Shown here piece after piece: positions 1 to 8,349 of a DNA stretch of 64,000 nucleotides. Both the position numbers and the translations under genes were made by a program. This DNA is from Mucilaginibacter sp. KACC 22773 (lineage in GTDB: Bacteria; Bacteroidota; Bacteroidia; Sphingobacteriales; Sphingobacteriaceae). The notes under the pieces are model-generated. The model searched no databases. It saw only the letters and a program-made list of their open reading frames with translations, and was not told the DNA's origin. Position 1 is the first letter of the stretch; the number at the start of each line of letters is the position of its first letter. The stretch covers positions 3,534,001-3,598,000 of the forward strand of contig NZ_CP117883.1 in NCBI RefSeq assembly GCF_028736215.1, written 5' to 3'.

Positions 1-72
1 GAGCACGTATATAGCCGTTTTATTATCGATGGCCCAACTGGAGGGCGCGAATTCTTTGTTCAGATCTTTCAT
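1..72 (-). CDS. RND efflux permease, N-terminal fragment (runs off window)
   Basis: Only the first 24 codons are in the window. They begin MKDLNKEFAPSSWAID, a cytoplasmic N-terminus I associate with Bacteroidota HAE1/AcrB-type inner-membrane permeases, just before the first membrane helix. The start is 26 bp downstream of the adaptor's stop on the same strand, which is the normal adaptor-permease order. The permease would drive proton-coupled export through the adaptor and TolC encoded upstream. The family call rests on a short stretch plus context, so substrate class cannot be given. Confidence 0.75.
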   Translation of the reverse strand, partial: MKDLNKEFAPSSWAIDNKTAIYVL

Positions 73-98
73 AATAAACAGATCAATTGTTAATAAAA

Positions 99-1208
99 TT
101 AATTAGCACTCTGTAAAACTTTGACTTTGTCGCCGTCTTCCACTTCAGTTGCACCTTCAGTAATCAACTGATCACCTGCCTTTAATCCCGATAATATTTC
201 AGTTTGGCCGCCATATGTGCCGCCCGATTTTACATTTACACGTTTTGCAATACCATTCTGGTTCAACAACACGTAATCGCCTTCTTCCGATTTCTGGATG
301 GCTTTTACAGGTACAGTTATAGTATTTTCCTTAACATAATTAGCAATTTGTATGATGGCGGTCATGTTAGGGCGTAAGGTTTTACGCACAGGTAACTTAA
401 TTTCAACACCAAAGCTTCTTGATGTAGGATCTATAACTTTAGCAGCAAATGTCACCTTAGTTACTAAGGAATCGTTAGCATCCGGCACTAATATTTTAAC
501 TGCGTTGCCTGTATTTACACTACCCGAATATGATTCAGGTACATCAGCTTTAACCTTCAATACATCGGCGTTTACAACGCGGATACCTGTTTGGCCTGCT
601 GTTAAGCCCTGTCCTATCTTAAGGTCCATTTGGTCGACAGTACCACTAATTGGCGAAACAATACGTGATAAACCAGCTTGTTGTTTTAAACTTGCTAAAG
701 CTCTTTTGCTGGCTTGCAATGTTGTTTGCGCCTGTAGATACTGTACTTCGGTACCAATTTTTTGATCCCATAAGTTTTTCTGTCTTTCATATAAGGTTTG
801 ATTTAGGCTTACCTGGGCCTCAGATTGCGCTATATTTTGTTGTGCTACGCTATTATCCAACTGCGCAAGTACCTGACCTTTATTTACATGATCGCCCACT
901 TTAACATACAAAGCCGTAATGATACCGTTTGCCTGCGGAAACGCGGTAACGTTATCCTGCGCGTCAATTTTACCTTGTATTTGTACATAGTTGGTAAATG
1001 TACCGGCCTTTAGCACTACCGCTGCTACATCAGTTGTTTTGCCGCTATCTGTTGTACCAACTTCTGCTTGCAGTTTGGTTATTTTGGCATTAATATCCTG
1101 TTGCTGTTTTTGCAAGTCGGCCAATTCGGCTTTCTTGTCTTTTGGTTTTTCGGTGCAGGCAGCAGCCAAAAGAAGTAACGCCGCCGGTATGTAGAATATC
1201 TTTTTCAT
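99..1208 (-). CDS. RND efflux periplasmic adaptor (HlyD/AcrA family), lipoprotein
   Basis: The 369-residue protein starts with a lipoprotein signal ending in LLAAAC (Cys18), so it is probably anchored to a membrane by lipidation. A Gln/Lys-rich coiled coil covers about residues 25-50. It is followed by the first half of a lipoyl-like domain (about 85-118, with VGDHVNKGQVLAQLD), an alpha-helical hairpin (about 120-178), the second lipoyl half (about 180-205), and beta-barrel and membrane-proximal domains to the end. This is the standard membrane fusion protein layout and length. It sits between the TolC gene (31 bp upstream) and the RND permease, so the three form one efflux operon. Confidence 0.93.
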   Translation of the reverse strand: MKKIFYIPAALLLLAAACTEKPKDKKAELADLQKQQQDINAKITKLQAEVGTTDSGKTTDVAAVVLKAGTFTNYVQIQGKIDAQDNVTAFPQANGIITALYVKVGDHVNKGQVLAQLDNSVAQQNIAQSEAQVSLNQTLYERQKNLWDQKIGTEVQYLQAQTTLQASKRALASLKQQAGLSRIVSPISGTVDQMDLKIGQGLTAGQTGIRVVNADVLKVKADVPESYSGSVNTGNAVKILVPDANDSLVTKVTFAAKVIDPTSRSFGVEIKLPVRKTLRPNMTAIIQIANYVKENTITVPVKAIQKSEEGDYVLLNQNGIAKRVNVKSGGTYGGQTEILSGLKAGDQLITEGATEVEDGDKVKVLQSAN

Positions 1209-1239
1209 ATCGTTATTTTATATTGAGTTTAGTTTGTGT

Positions 1240-2589
1240 TTATTGAATTCGTCCGTATGCTTTATCAAGATCAACCTTACTTACCAGGGCGTCGTACAAT
1301 CCCTGGATATACTTGTTATCGGCATCCTCAAGACTGGTTTGCGCTTGTGTTACCTCAATGCTTGAGCCAACGCCCTGCTGATATTTGATTTTTGATACCC
1401 TTAATACTTCGCGTGCAAGCTCCTGGTTGGCTTTTTGGTTATTGAGGGATTGTAAACCATTCAGGTAACTCACACCTGCAACCTTAGCATCAAGATTTAT
1501 GGTATTTTTAAGATTTACCAGGTTATTTTGCGATTGCATCAATGAAATTTTGGCTTGTTTTACCTGGTTGCTGCGCTGACCGCTGCTAAAAATGGGGACG
1601 TTTAACGATAAACCGATGTAGCTTGATGGGAAAGAGTTTTTATACAAGTTACCAAAACTATTATCCTGGTATGATGCCGCGTAATTGCCGTTAAAATTTA
1701 AAGTTGGCAAATAGGCCGCTTTTTTGTTGGCTAACAATAACTCGTTTACCTTTTTATCAGTTTCCTGTAAAGCATATTCAATGCGATTGTGGTAAAAAGC
1801 GGTATCCTGGCCTAATTCTGCAACGCTGTTATCCATTTTAATATCAACCAGCTTATCCTTTAATGTCAGGTTATAATCTATGGGCATTCCCATCTGAAAT
1901 TTTAACATCTGGTAGTTTAAAGCAAGCGATCTGATCACATTTTCGCGCGTAGTAACCAAATTATTGTATTGAACAGTAATACGGTCAACATCAATCTTTT
2001 CAACAAAGCCCTGCTTATTTTGGGCTACGGTTTGATCTAACTGTTGTTTTAACTGCGCAATGTTTGCATCATAAAGTTTTATCTGCTCATCGCTCACCAA
2101 AACCTGATAGTAAGCTTTTGTTACACTAACGTTTGTTTCAATTTTGGTGCGGGTAAGGCTCCTTTCAGATAATTCCTTATAAGTTTTTGATGCTTTTAAA
2201 CCTACAAAATAACTGCCGTCGAATATTTTTTGTGTTAAACTCAACCCCAGGTTTGAATTGTACTTTACACCGAATTTCACCGGGATAAATGTACCTGGCG
2301 CTCCAAAAAACTCGCCTGGCAATAAACTTGTTGGAACCTTAAGGTAATCAGTAAACGATGCGCTACCATTTATCTGTGGCAAGCCTGTGCCTGTTGTTTC
2401 CTTAATTTTATATTCGGCACTTTTAACATCAAGACCGGCATTAACTACGGTATTCTGGTGCTCATAAGCATAATTAACACAGTCCTGCACGCTGAAATTA
2501 AAAGTTTGATTATTAGGTGGCGTTTCCTGGGCATAGCTTTTAAGGGCTATGGCTCCCAAAAATGTGGCCGTAAAAAGTAAATATTTCAT
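1240..2589 (-). CDS. TolC-family outer membrane efflux protein
   Basis: The 449-residue protein has a signal peptide (MKYLLFTATFLGAIALKSYAQ region). Two long helical repeats follow, typical of outer membrane efflux proteins: QDCVNYAYEHQNTVVNAGLD near the N-terminus, and the QGVGSSIEVTQAQTSLEDAD motif near residue 410, which is the conserved second-repeat signature. It would form the trimeric outer membrane duct for the adaptor and permease encoded downstream. It lies 87 bp after the TetR gene on the same strand and is probably under that regulator's control. Confidence 0.93.
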   Translation of the reverse strand: MKYLLFTATFLGAIALKSYAQETPPNNQTFNFSVQDCVNYAYEHQNTVVNAGLDVKSAEYKIKETTGTGLPQINGSASFTDYLKVPTSLLPGEFFGAPGTFIPVKFGVKYNSNLGLSLTQKIFDGSYFVGLKASKTYKELSERSLTRTKIETNVSVTKAYYQVLVSDEQIKLYDANIAQLKQQLDQTVAQNKQGFVEKIDVDRITVQYNNLVTTRENVIRSLALNYQMLKFQMGMPIDYNLTLKDKLVDIKMDNSVAELGQDTAFYHNRIEYALQETDKKVNELLLANKKAAYLPTLNFNGNYAASYQDNSFGNLYKNSFPSSYIGLSLNVPIFSSGQRSNQVKQAKISLMQSQNNLVNLKNTINLDAKVAGVSYLNGLQSLNNQKANQELAREVLRVSKIKYQQGVGSSIEVTQAQTSLEDADNKYIQGLYDALVSKVDLDKAYGRIQ

Positions 2590-2676
2590 TGTATATATAG
2601 TTGTTTGGTGATTTTTTTTCTATTGTGCCCCAAATATCCGGGCCGATTTTGACAGCCTTATGTCAGCAGTATTAAA

Positions 2677-3288
2677 TTAATCTTCTTGTATGTTCCTGTA
2701 CTGATTTAAAAGCTTGTACCCTTTAAGGGTGCAAATGCCATAGTTAAAATGTTCTAAAAACTGGACCTGTACCTTCCATGTATTAAACTCCGCTATCGGG
2801 AATATCGTGGTGTTAAATCCAAGTTCCACCGTGTTTACCCTCATGCGCGCAACTATCCTTACGTCAATTTCGGGCCTTATGTAACCTTGTTTAATACCTT
2901 TTGTTAATAATTCTTCCAGGGTGCTAATCAAAACCTCATTTTTGAACTGCTGAAAAACCTTCCATGCATCAGGGTGGTACTTTTGCATATCATGAATTAC
3001 TATCGGGTTGATACGCGAAAACATATCCTCTGAGCATTTGGTCATGTTCATCATTTCCTCTATCACATTAGCAGATTTACTAATGAACTCGATCATTTGC
3101 TCCTCATCCTCTTTCAGCTTCTTTTTAACCATTGCTGTTACCAATTCGTTTTTGTCCTTAAAAAACTGGTATATGGTTTTTTTCGACATACCCAGGTGCC
3201 TGGCTATATCGTCCATGGTTACGCTCTTGATGCCTGCCTTTAAAAACAGCTCTTCGCCACCTTCAATTATTCTTTCTATTTGACTCAT
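2677..3288 (-). CDS. TetR/AcrR-family transcriptional regulator
   Basis: The 203-residue protein has a TetR helix-turn-helix at about residues 20-50, with SVTMDDIARHLGMSKKTIYQ followed by FFKDKNELV. The C-terminal ligand domain is not assignable. It is the first gene of the minus-strand efflux locus (TetR, TolC, adaptor, permease), so it likely represses that operon and itself. The DNA-binding helix is close to that of the TetR encoded at the right edge of the window (SVTMDELAKTAGMSKKTVYQ), which is also next to a TolC gene, suggesting paralogous efflux loci. Ligand unknown. Confidence 0.9.
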   Translation of the reverse strand: MSQIERIIEGGEELFLKAGIKSVTMDDIARHLGMSKKTIYQFFKDKNELVTAMVKKKLKEDEEQMIEFISKSANVIEEMMNMTKCSEDMFSRINPIVIHDMQKYHPDAWKVFQQFKNEVLISTLEELLTKGIKQGYIRPEIDVRIVARMRVNTVELGFNTTIFPIAEFNTWKVQVQFLEHFNYGICTLKGYKLLNQYRNIQED

Positions 3289-3612
3289 TGACTTTCCGGG
3301 TCAAAACTAAGGAAACATTTTTTGATTTCAAAGTTTCCAACTGAAATGACTTTTTAACGACAAACATTGCAGATGTGCCAATTTCAGATGTGCAGATATG
3401 CAGATGAAAGCGCAACAATTTGCTTTTTTTATTATAACGATCGGCAATAGCGAAATTGGACATGTCACGATAAATTGCATATCAATCTCCTTCAATATTA
3501 AGTTAGCGTAACCGCATAGTTATTATCATTTGCACATCTGAAATTTGCACATCTGCACATCTAACATCATCTGCACATCTAAATGCTTATCTTTGCAAAA
3601 AATTATATTTCA
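3289..3612. repeat. Intergenic inverted repeats of the GCAGATGTG family upstream of purB
   Basis: No gene is supported here; one short minus-strand ORF is low-complexity. Between about 3366 and 3409 the motif CAGATGTG/GCAGAT occurs several times. Between about 3540 and 3580 the complementary form (GCACATCTG) is repeated, so the two blocks face each other as an imperfect inverted repeat. The same family is found again directly after purB. The promoter of purB overlaps the right-hand end. Confidence 0.6.
3588..3595 (+). promoter_or_regulatory. Probable -7 promoter element of purB (TATCTTTG)
   Basis: TATCTTTG matches the Bacteroidota -7 consensus TAnnTTTG. It lies 17 nt before the ATG at 3613. 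Its position downstream of the alternative ATG at 3583 argues that translation starts at 3613. No good -33 TTG is seen at the expected distance. Confidence 0.5.
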
Positions 3613-4959
3613 ATGAACTTGTCTCCGCTTTCTGCAATTTCGCCAATTGATGGCCGTTACCGAAACACCACCGCCGAACTTGCTGATTATTTTTCTGAAT
3701 ACGCCCTGATCAAATACCGTGTATTTGTCGAGATTGAATATTTTATAGCATTGGTTGAATATCCGTTGCCTCAGTTACAAGGTTTTGATGTCAATCTGAT
3801 AGAAAAGTTACGCGATATCTATAAAAACTTTACTGAAGCCGATGCCCAAAGCATCAAAGAGATTGAGAAAACAACCAATCACGATGTAAAAGCTGTAGAG
3901 TATTTTATTAAAAATGAGTTTGATAAATTAGGCGGATTGGATGCGTTTAAGGAGTTTATTCACTTTGGTTTGACATCGCAGGATATCAACAATACAGCTA
4001 TCCCTTACACGTTTAAACTTGCTATAAACAACGCCTACTACCCTGCTATCAGCCAGCTAATTGATACATTAAAAGGATATGCCGCCGATTGGAAAGATAT
4101 TCCATTATTGGCGCACACACACGGGCAACCGGCCTCGCCAACAAGGCTTGGTAAAGAGGTTGAGGTTTTTGTAGAACGGCTTGAAGGCCAGCTGGAGATT
4201 TTGAAATCGGTAAAATACTCGGCCAAATTTGGGGGTGCTACAGGCAATTTCAATGCACATCATATTGCTTACCCTGCTAAGGATTGGAAAGCTTTTGGAA
4301 ATCATTTTGTGAATGATGTATTAGGGCTGAGCCGCTCGCAGTTTACTACCCAGATTGAGCATTACGATAATTTTGCTGCTCAATGCGATGCTTTAAAACG
4401 CATCAATAATATCCTGATTGATCTTGATCGCGATATGTGGACTTACATATCCATGAATTACTTTAAGCAAAAAATAAAAGCGGGCGAAGTAGGCTCATCG
4501 GCCATGCCACATAAAGTTAATCCTATTGATTTTGAGAACTCGGAGGGTAACTTAGGCATCGCCAATGCTTTGTTTGAGCACCTGGCCGCCAAACTGCCTG
4601 TTTCGAGATTACAGCGCGATTTAACAGACTCGACCGTATTACGCAATATAGGCGTACCGGTAGCTCATACTTTAATTGCCATAAAATCTACCATCAAAGG
4701 TTTAAACAAACTATTACTTAACCAGGACGCCATCATCGCCGACCTGGAAGCCAACTGGCCTGTAGTTGCTGAGGCTATCCAAACTATTTTAAGGCGCGAG
4801 AGCTACCCTAACCCATACGAGGCATTAAAAGACCTTACCCGCACCAATCAGCAAATAAACGCTCAAACTATTGCAGAGTTTGTTGATACCTTGCAAGTAA
4901 GTGATAGTGTAAAAAATGAATTGAAACAAATTACGCCATTAAATTATACGGGAATTTGA
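3613..4959 (+). CDS. purB: Adenylosuccinate lyase
   Basis: The enzyme cleaves SAICAR and adenylosuccinate with release of fumarate, in purine synthesis. The signature loop GSSAMPHKVNPIDFEN of the fumarase/aspartase superfamily is intact, as are THGQPASPTRLGKE and the N-terminal SAISPIDGRY typical of the E. coli-type enzyme. From the ATG at 3613 the protein has 448 residues, close to the roughly 456 of E. coli PurB. An upstream in-frame ATG at 3583 would add ten residues, but a promoter -7 element sits between the two. It is monocistronic and flanked on both sides by the same inverted-repeat family. Confidence 0.97.
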   Translation: MNLSPLSAISPIDGRYRNTTAELADYFSEYALIKYRVFVEIEYFIALVEYPLPQLQGFDVNLIEKLRDIYKNFTEADAQSIKEIEKTTNHDVKAVEYFIKNEFDKLGGLDAFKEFIHFGLTSQDINNTAIPYTFKLAINNAYYPAISQLIDTLKGYAADWKDIPLLAHTHGQPASPTRLGKEVEVFVERLEGQLEILKSVKYSAKFGGATGNFNAHHIAYPAKDWKAFGNHFVNDVLGLSRSQFTTQIEHYDNFAAQCDALKRINNILIDLDRDMWTYISMNYFKQKIKAGEVGSSAMPHKVNPIDFENSEGNLGIANALFEHLAAKLPVSRLQRDLTDSTVLRNIGVPVAHTLIAIKSTIKGLNKLLLNQDAIIADLEANWPVVAEAIQTILRRESYPNPYEALKDLTRTNQQINAQTIAEFVDTLQVSDSVKNELKQITPLNYTGI

Positions 4960-5068
4960 TGTGCAGATTTCAAATTACAGATGTGCAGATGAGTGATTTT
5001 TATAATGCTACCCATTCAAATCATCTGCACATCTGAAATCTGCATATCTGCACATCTATCATCTGCCC
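4960..5068. repeat. Inverted repeat downstream of purB (GCAGATGTG family)
   Basis: CAGATGTGCAGATGA (4978-4992) and its exact reverse complement (5021-5035) form a 15-bp stem with a 28-nt loop. Less perfect outer arms of the same motif extend to about 4958 and 5058. It could fold as a transcript-end hairpin for purB, but there is no clear T-run. It is the same family as the repeat upstream of purB. Confidence 0.7.
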
Positions 5069-5086
5069 GTCATAACAATTTTAGTA

Positions 5087-5118
5087 TTGTATTTAAATCA
5101 AAAAGGTGATTAAATTTG
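5087..5118 (+). promoter_or_regulatory. Probable promoter of the Nfu gene
   Basis: TTG at 5087-5089 and TAAATTTG at 5111-5118 are separated by 21 bp, close to the Bacteroidota -33/-7 arrangement. The -7 box ends 25 nt before the ATG at 5144. Confidence 0.5.
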
Positions 5119-5143
5119 TTTAATTAATCTAAATAGAATTTCG

Positions 5144-5695
5144 ATGAATATCAACGTATATACCGAATCAACGCCAAACCCGGCAACAATGAAGTTCATT
5201 GTGAACAAGTTGCTGATTAATGGCAGTGTCGATTTCGCTACTAAAGAAAGCGCCGATAAATCACCTTTCGCTAAGGAACTATATAAATTTTCGTTTGTAA
5301 ATGGTGTTTTCTTCGCCAGCAACTTCGTTACCATCACTAAAACCGATGAAAGCGACTGGGCCGACGTTGAACCTATCATGAAAGAGTTTGTAAAGGGTGC
5401 GGTTGAATCGGAATTGAAGGTCCAATTAGAAGAGCAGTCTGAAGAAACAAACTTCGAAGGATCTGAAACTGAAGTTAAAATTCAGCAGATATTGCATGAC
5501 TATGTTCGCCCGGCTGTCGAGCAGGATGGCGGCGCTATCTCCTACCGTTCATTTAACGAAGGTGTGGTAACTGTCGAGCTTCGCGGCTCATGCAGCGGTT
5601 GCCCGTCATCAACCATAACGCTTAAAGCAGGCATCGAAAACCTGCTTAAACGCATGGTTCCTGAAGTTACCGAAGTGGTATCTGAAGCACTATAA
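5144..5695 (+). CDS. NifU-like Fe-S cluster carrier (Nfu type)
   Basis: The 183-residue protein has an N-terminal Nfu domain (TESTPNPATMKFI at residues 8-20) and a C-terminal NifU-like domain with the cluster-binding pair Cys150 and Cys153 in GSCSGCPSS. The linker between them (about 95-112) is acidic. Proteins of this layout bind a 4Fe-4S cluster between two subunits and hand it to target apoproteins. Possible clients in this window include biotin synthase and the MtaB methylthiotransferase, although nothing links them directly. Start ATG is preceded by a good Bacteroidota promoter. Confidence 0.93.
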   Translation: MNINVYTESTPNPATMKFIVNKLLINGSVDFATKESADKSPFAKELYKFSFVNGVFFASNFVTITKTDESDWADVEPIMKEFVKGAVESELKVQLEEQSEETNFEGSETEVKIQQILHDYVRPAVEQDGGAISYRSFNEGVVTVELRGSCSGCPSSTITLKAGIENLLKRMVPEVTEVVSEAL

Positions 5696-5704
5696 TTACA
5701 CACG

Positions 5705-5890
5705 AACCTCACTAATTGAATCGAATTTCGCGAATTGAATTAGGACAGAAATGGCATCAATTTATTCGAATTACACAAATCAGTGTTCGAATAAATTGGT
5801 GCCATTGCATTTGTAGCAATTTGATCTGATTTTTTTAAATTATCCTTTAAATCCGTGAAATTCGATTCAATTAGGAAAATTCGTGTGTAT
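5705..5890. repeat. Nested inverted repeat between convergent genes
   Basis: Inner arms ATGGCATCAATTTATTCGAA (5751-5770) and 5786-5805 are complementary with one G-T exception and a 15-nt loop. Outer arms of the form ACTAATTGAATCGAATTTCGCG (about 5710-5731) and CGTGAAATTCGATTCAATTAGG (about 5854-5875) are also complementary. The element fills the gap between the convergent Nfu and IMPase genes and may serve as a two-way transcript end. No gene is seen in it. Confidence 0.65.
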
Positions 5891-5918
5891 GAAATTCAAT
5901 TCGCGATATTCGTCTGTA

Positions 5919-6710
5919 TTACCTGAAATATTTCTGTATCGCCGTTAGCATCTCCCCTGTTATTATACCATTGCTGGCCAACAATTCCCTTGTATCCAGT
6001 ACTTCACTTCCCCCTTTAAAGTTTACAATATCGCCACCTGCCTGTTTTACAATTACTATTCCGGCGGCTACATCCCAGGCGTTCAGGTTGTATTCGTAAA
6101 AGGCGTCAAAACGGCCGCAGGCGGTGTAAACCAGGTCGACAGCTGCCGAACCAATGCGACGCAGGCCGTGGCTGCTTTTCATCAATTCGGTAAATAGTTC
6201 TATGTATTGGGCCTGCTTGGTAAAATCATAATAAGGGAAACCTGTAGCGATAAGACTTGTACTTACCGTAGTATTTTTGCTTACATGGATTTCTCGGCCA
6301 TTCAGATAAGCCGGAGCATCTTTCCATGCGTAAAAACATTCGTCCTGATTTATTTCGTACACAACGCCCGCTACCAGTTCATCATATTCTTTTAATGCTA
6401 TACTTACGGAATAAGCCGGCAGGCCGTGAATAAAATTAGTAGTACCATCCAAAGGGTCGATAATCCAGTTATACCGGTCGCCCACAATAGTAGTGGTTTT
6501 TTCTTCGGTGATGAAACCAGACTCGGGTAGTACTTTTTTTAAGCCTTCAACAATAATCCGTTCGGCTGTTTGGTCAACGTATGAAACCATATCATTGAGC
6601 CCTTTGTATTCAATTTTGTCAGGGCTGAATGATTTGCGTTCCTGCCTGATAAAATCGCCTGCCTGTTTGGCTATTTCAATTACCTGTTGCGTTATGTTTT
6701 GGAGTTGCAT
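5919..6710 (-). CDS. Inositol monophosphatase family protein
   Basis: All metal-binding motifs of the IMPase/SuhB/CysQ superfamily are present: SGFITEEK (metal-binding Glu), WIIDPLDGTTNF (DPLDGT) and NAWDVAAG. The family hydrolyses phosphomonoesters such as inositol phosphate or PAP; the substrate cannot be told from sequence. I chose the ATG at 6710 (MQLQNITQQ), giving 263 residues, the family's usual length. An upstream ATG at 6764 adds 18 residues without family resemblance and overlaps the preceding gene more. Even the chosen start overlaps the end of the GtrA gene by 35 bp. Confidence 0.92.
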   Translation of the reverse strand: MQLQNITQQVIEIAKQAGDFIRQERKSFSPDKIEYKGLNDMVSYVDQTAERIIVEGLKKVLPESGFITEEKTTTIVGDRYNWIIDPLDGTTNFIHGLPAYSVSIALKEYDELVAGVVYEINQDECFYAWKDAPAYLNGREIHVSKNTTVSTSLIATGFPYYDFTKQAQYIELFTELMKSSHGLRRIGSAAVDLVYTACGRFDAFYEYNLNAWDVAAGIVIVKQAGGDIVNFKGGSEVLDTRELLASNGIITGEMLTAIQKYFR

Positions 6711-7161
6711 GTTTACGTAATGATAAGCTGAATGAAAATACCTTATGAATAAAAAAGCTTGCAAAAAACAAGCTTAAAGCAGCGCCTATGCGTGCCACAG
6801 GAGGATAAATACCAAAAGCCTGGATCAATATCTTTATTAGCCCAAGGTTGGCGAAAAAACCAACACAGGCAACAGATATAAAGCGAAAAAACTGCTTATA
6901 AGCTGATAATTTTGATTCGTTGAAAACAAGAGCGCGGGTAATAGCAAAATTGACTATCACCCCAAGCAAAAACGAAATGGCTAACGATAAAGTGGAATTA
7001 CGGAAAGTGTATGAACCTATGAGGTAAGTGCGCCTGGCTAACAGGTTGTGATAAAAAAGATAAAAGGCAGAGATATCAACTAAAAAACCGGCACCGGCCG
7101 AAAGTACAAACCTGAATACCTGGTTATTTAACAGCTTGTGAGCCTGTTTTTCATTAGCCAT
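6676..7161 (-). CDS. GtrA family membrane protein
   Basis: The 161-residue protein has four predicted membrane helices (about 14-35, 55-75, 88-108, 122-140) and the pattern RFVLSAGAGFLVDISAFY at its start, typical of GtrA/DPMS-like proteins. These are thought to flip or deliver polyprenyl-linked sugars in cell-surface polysaccharide synthesis. It overlaps lgt by 8 bp and the IMPase gene by 35 bp, so the three are probably translated from one message. No glycosyltransferase is next to it, so the substrate is open. Confidence 0.88.
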   Translation of the reverse strand: MANEKQAHKLLNNQVFRFVLSAGAGFLVDISAFYLFYHNLLARRTYLIGSYTFRNSTLSLAISFLLGVIVNFAITRALVFNESKLSAYKQFFRFISVACVGFFANLGLIKILIQAFGIYPPVARIGAALSLFFASFFIHKVFSFSLSLRKHATPKHNATGN

Positions 7162-8320
7162 GCTGTAAAGTAGCTGTGTTTTTATTTTTTAAACCGTTTA
7201 CTATTAACAACGCGCCGCCGATAACCATGATCAGCGAAATCATTTCGGCCTGGGTAAAGCTGATACCAGCCACATGGTATTTTGTATTTACGCGTATCAG
7301 TTCGATAAAAAACCGTTCAACACCGGCCAATATCATATAAATACCAAAAAGCACACCTGAATTTTTTATCTGTTTGCGGATACTCCACAGGAACGCAAAT
7401 AGTATCAGGCAGATGATACATTCATATAACGATGTTGGGTATACGGGGTATTGCAGTTCATGACAAAATTTACCTATGCAATTTGCCAGGGGAACGCCCT
7501 CGTCATTAACATTGTGAGGGAATTTAAAAGACCATACCCAATCAGGCGCCCAACTCAGCCAGCCCGGTTTCGGCGCAAGGTTTACCACCCCCCAATCGCC
7601 ATCGCCCGACATTTGGCAGCCAACACGGCCTAATGCATAAGCCAGCATCATACCCGGGCCACCAATATCCAGCATATCTAAAGGCTTAACTCCGTTTTTA
7701 TTGGCTATATATAACACTGCTGCACCGCCGCAGATGAGGCCACCATAAAAAGTAAGGCCGCTAAAACCTATTAGCATGCCAACCGGGTCTTTCATAAAAT
7801 CGCCCCAGTTTTCAAGGGCATTAAATAATTTAGCGCCGGCAAAACCGAATATAGCAGCCCACAACAAAATGCTGCCCATCATTTCATACGGGTGTAAGGT
7901 TACTTCCCTGTTTTCGGGCTTGGCTAATTTTTGCTTTTCGCTTTCGTAATAAGCCCAGTAAGCAAAAGCTGCTGCACCTATAATGCCACCTATCCAATTC
8001 CCTCTTAAGGATAGCAGGAAACCCTGTGTATCATCTAAAAGTGCGTGATAATTTAATGCCGAATCGATTAATTTATAACCTAAAATAAAACCAAATACAG
8101 CGTTACCAGCCAATTCGGCTGCCGAAGCAGGTCGCCCAACCAGTACTGTTCTTTTTGATGAATGAAGAATCCCCAGTTTCTCCTTCCGTTTAAATTCCTG
8201 AACAAAGGCCCAGTATGCTGCCATAAAAGCTATAGCCACAAAAAAACCAAATGTTTGTATAGGTAACGGAAAGTTAAAACCGAAAATATATTGCAGAAGC
8301 GATGTTATGGTTGGAAACAT
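7154..8320 (-). CDS. lgt: Prolipoprotein diacylglyceryl transferase
   Basis: Lgt moves diacylglycerol from phosphatidylglycerol to the lipobox cysteine of prelipoproteins in the inner membrane. The protein is multi-spanning. It carries the Bacteroidota form of the Lgt signature (GRVGCQMSGDGDWG in place of the proteobacterial GRIGNFING), the GGLICGG segment, and YPTSLYE near the C-terminal catalytic region. At 388 residues it is longer than the roughly 290-residue E. coli enzyme, with extra length in the N-terminal third (about 45-70 and 120-145). The window's lipoproteins (the efflux adaptor, SusD) would be its clients. Confidence 0.93.
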   Translation of the reverse strand: MFPTITSLLQYIFGFNFPLPIQTFGFFVAIAFMAAYWAFVQEFKRKEKLGILHSSKRTVLVGRPASAAELAGNAVFGFILGYKLIDSALNYHALLDDTQGFLLSLRGNWIGGIIGAAAFAYWAYYESEKQKLAKPENREVTLHPYEMMGSILLWAAIFGFAGAKLFNALENWGDFMKDPVGMLIGFSGLTFYGGLICGGAAVLYIANKNGVKPLDMLDIGGPGMMLAYALGRVGCQMSGDGDWGVVNLAPKPGWLSWAPDWVWSFKFPHNVNDEGVPLANCIGKFCHELQYPVYPTSLYECIICLILFAFLWSIRKQIKNSGVLFGIYMILAGVERFFIELIRVNTKYHVAGISFTQAEMISLIMVIGGALLIVNGLKNKNTATLQHG

Positions 8321-8349
8321 AGGTTGTATTTTGAAGCGAAGATAGCGTT

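Noticed and set aside
3263..3463. Short minus-strand ORF upstream of the first TetR gene
   Set aside because: It consists of the GCAGATGTG repeat region in translation and overlaps the TetR start; no coding features.
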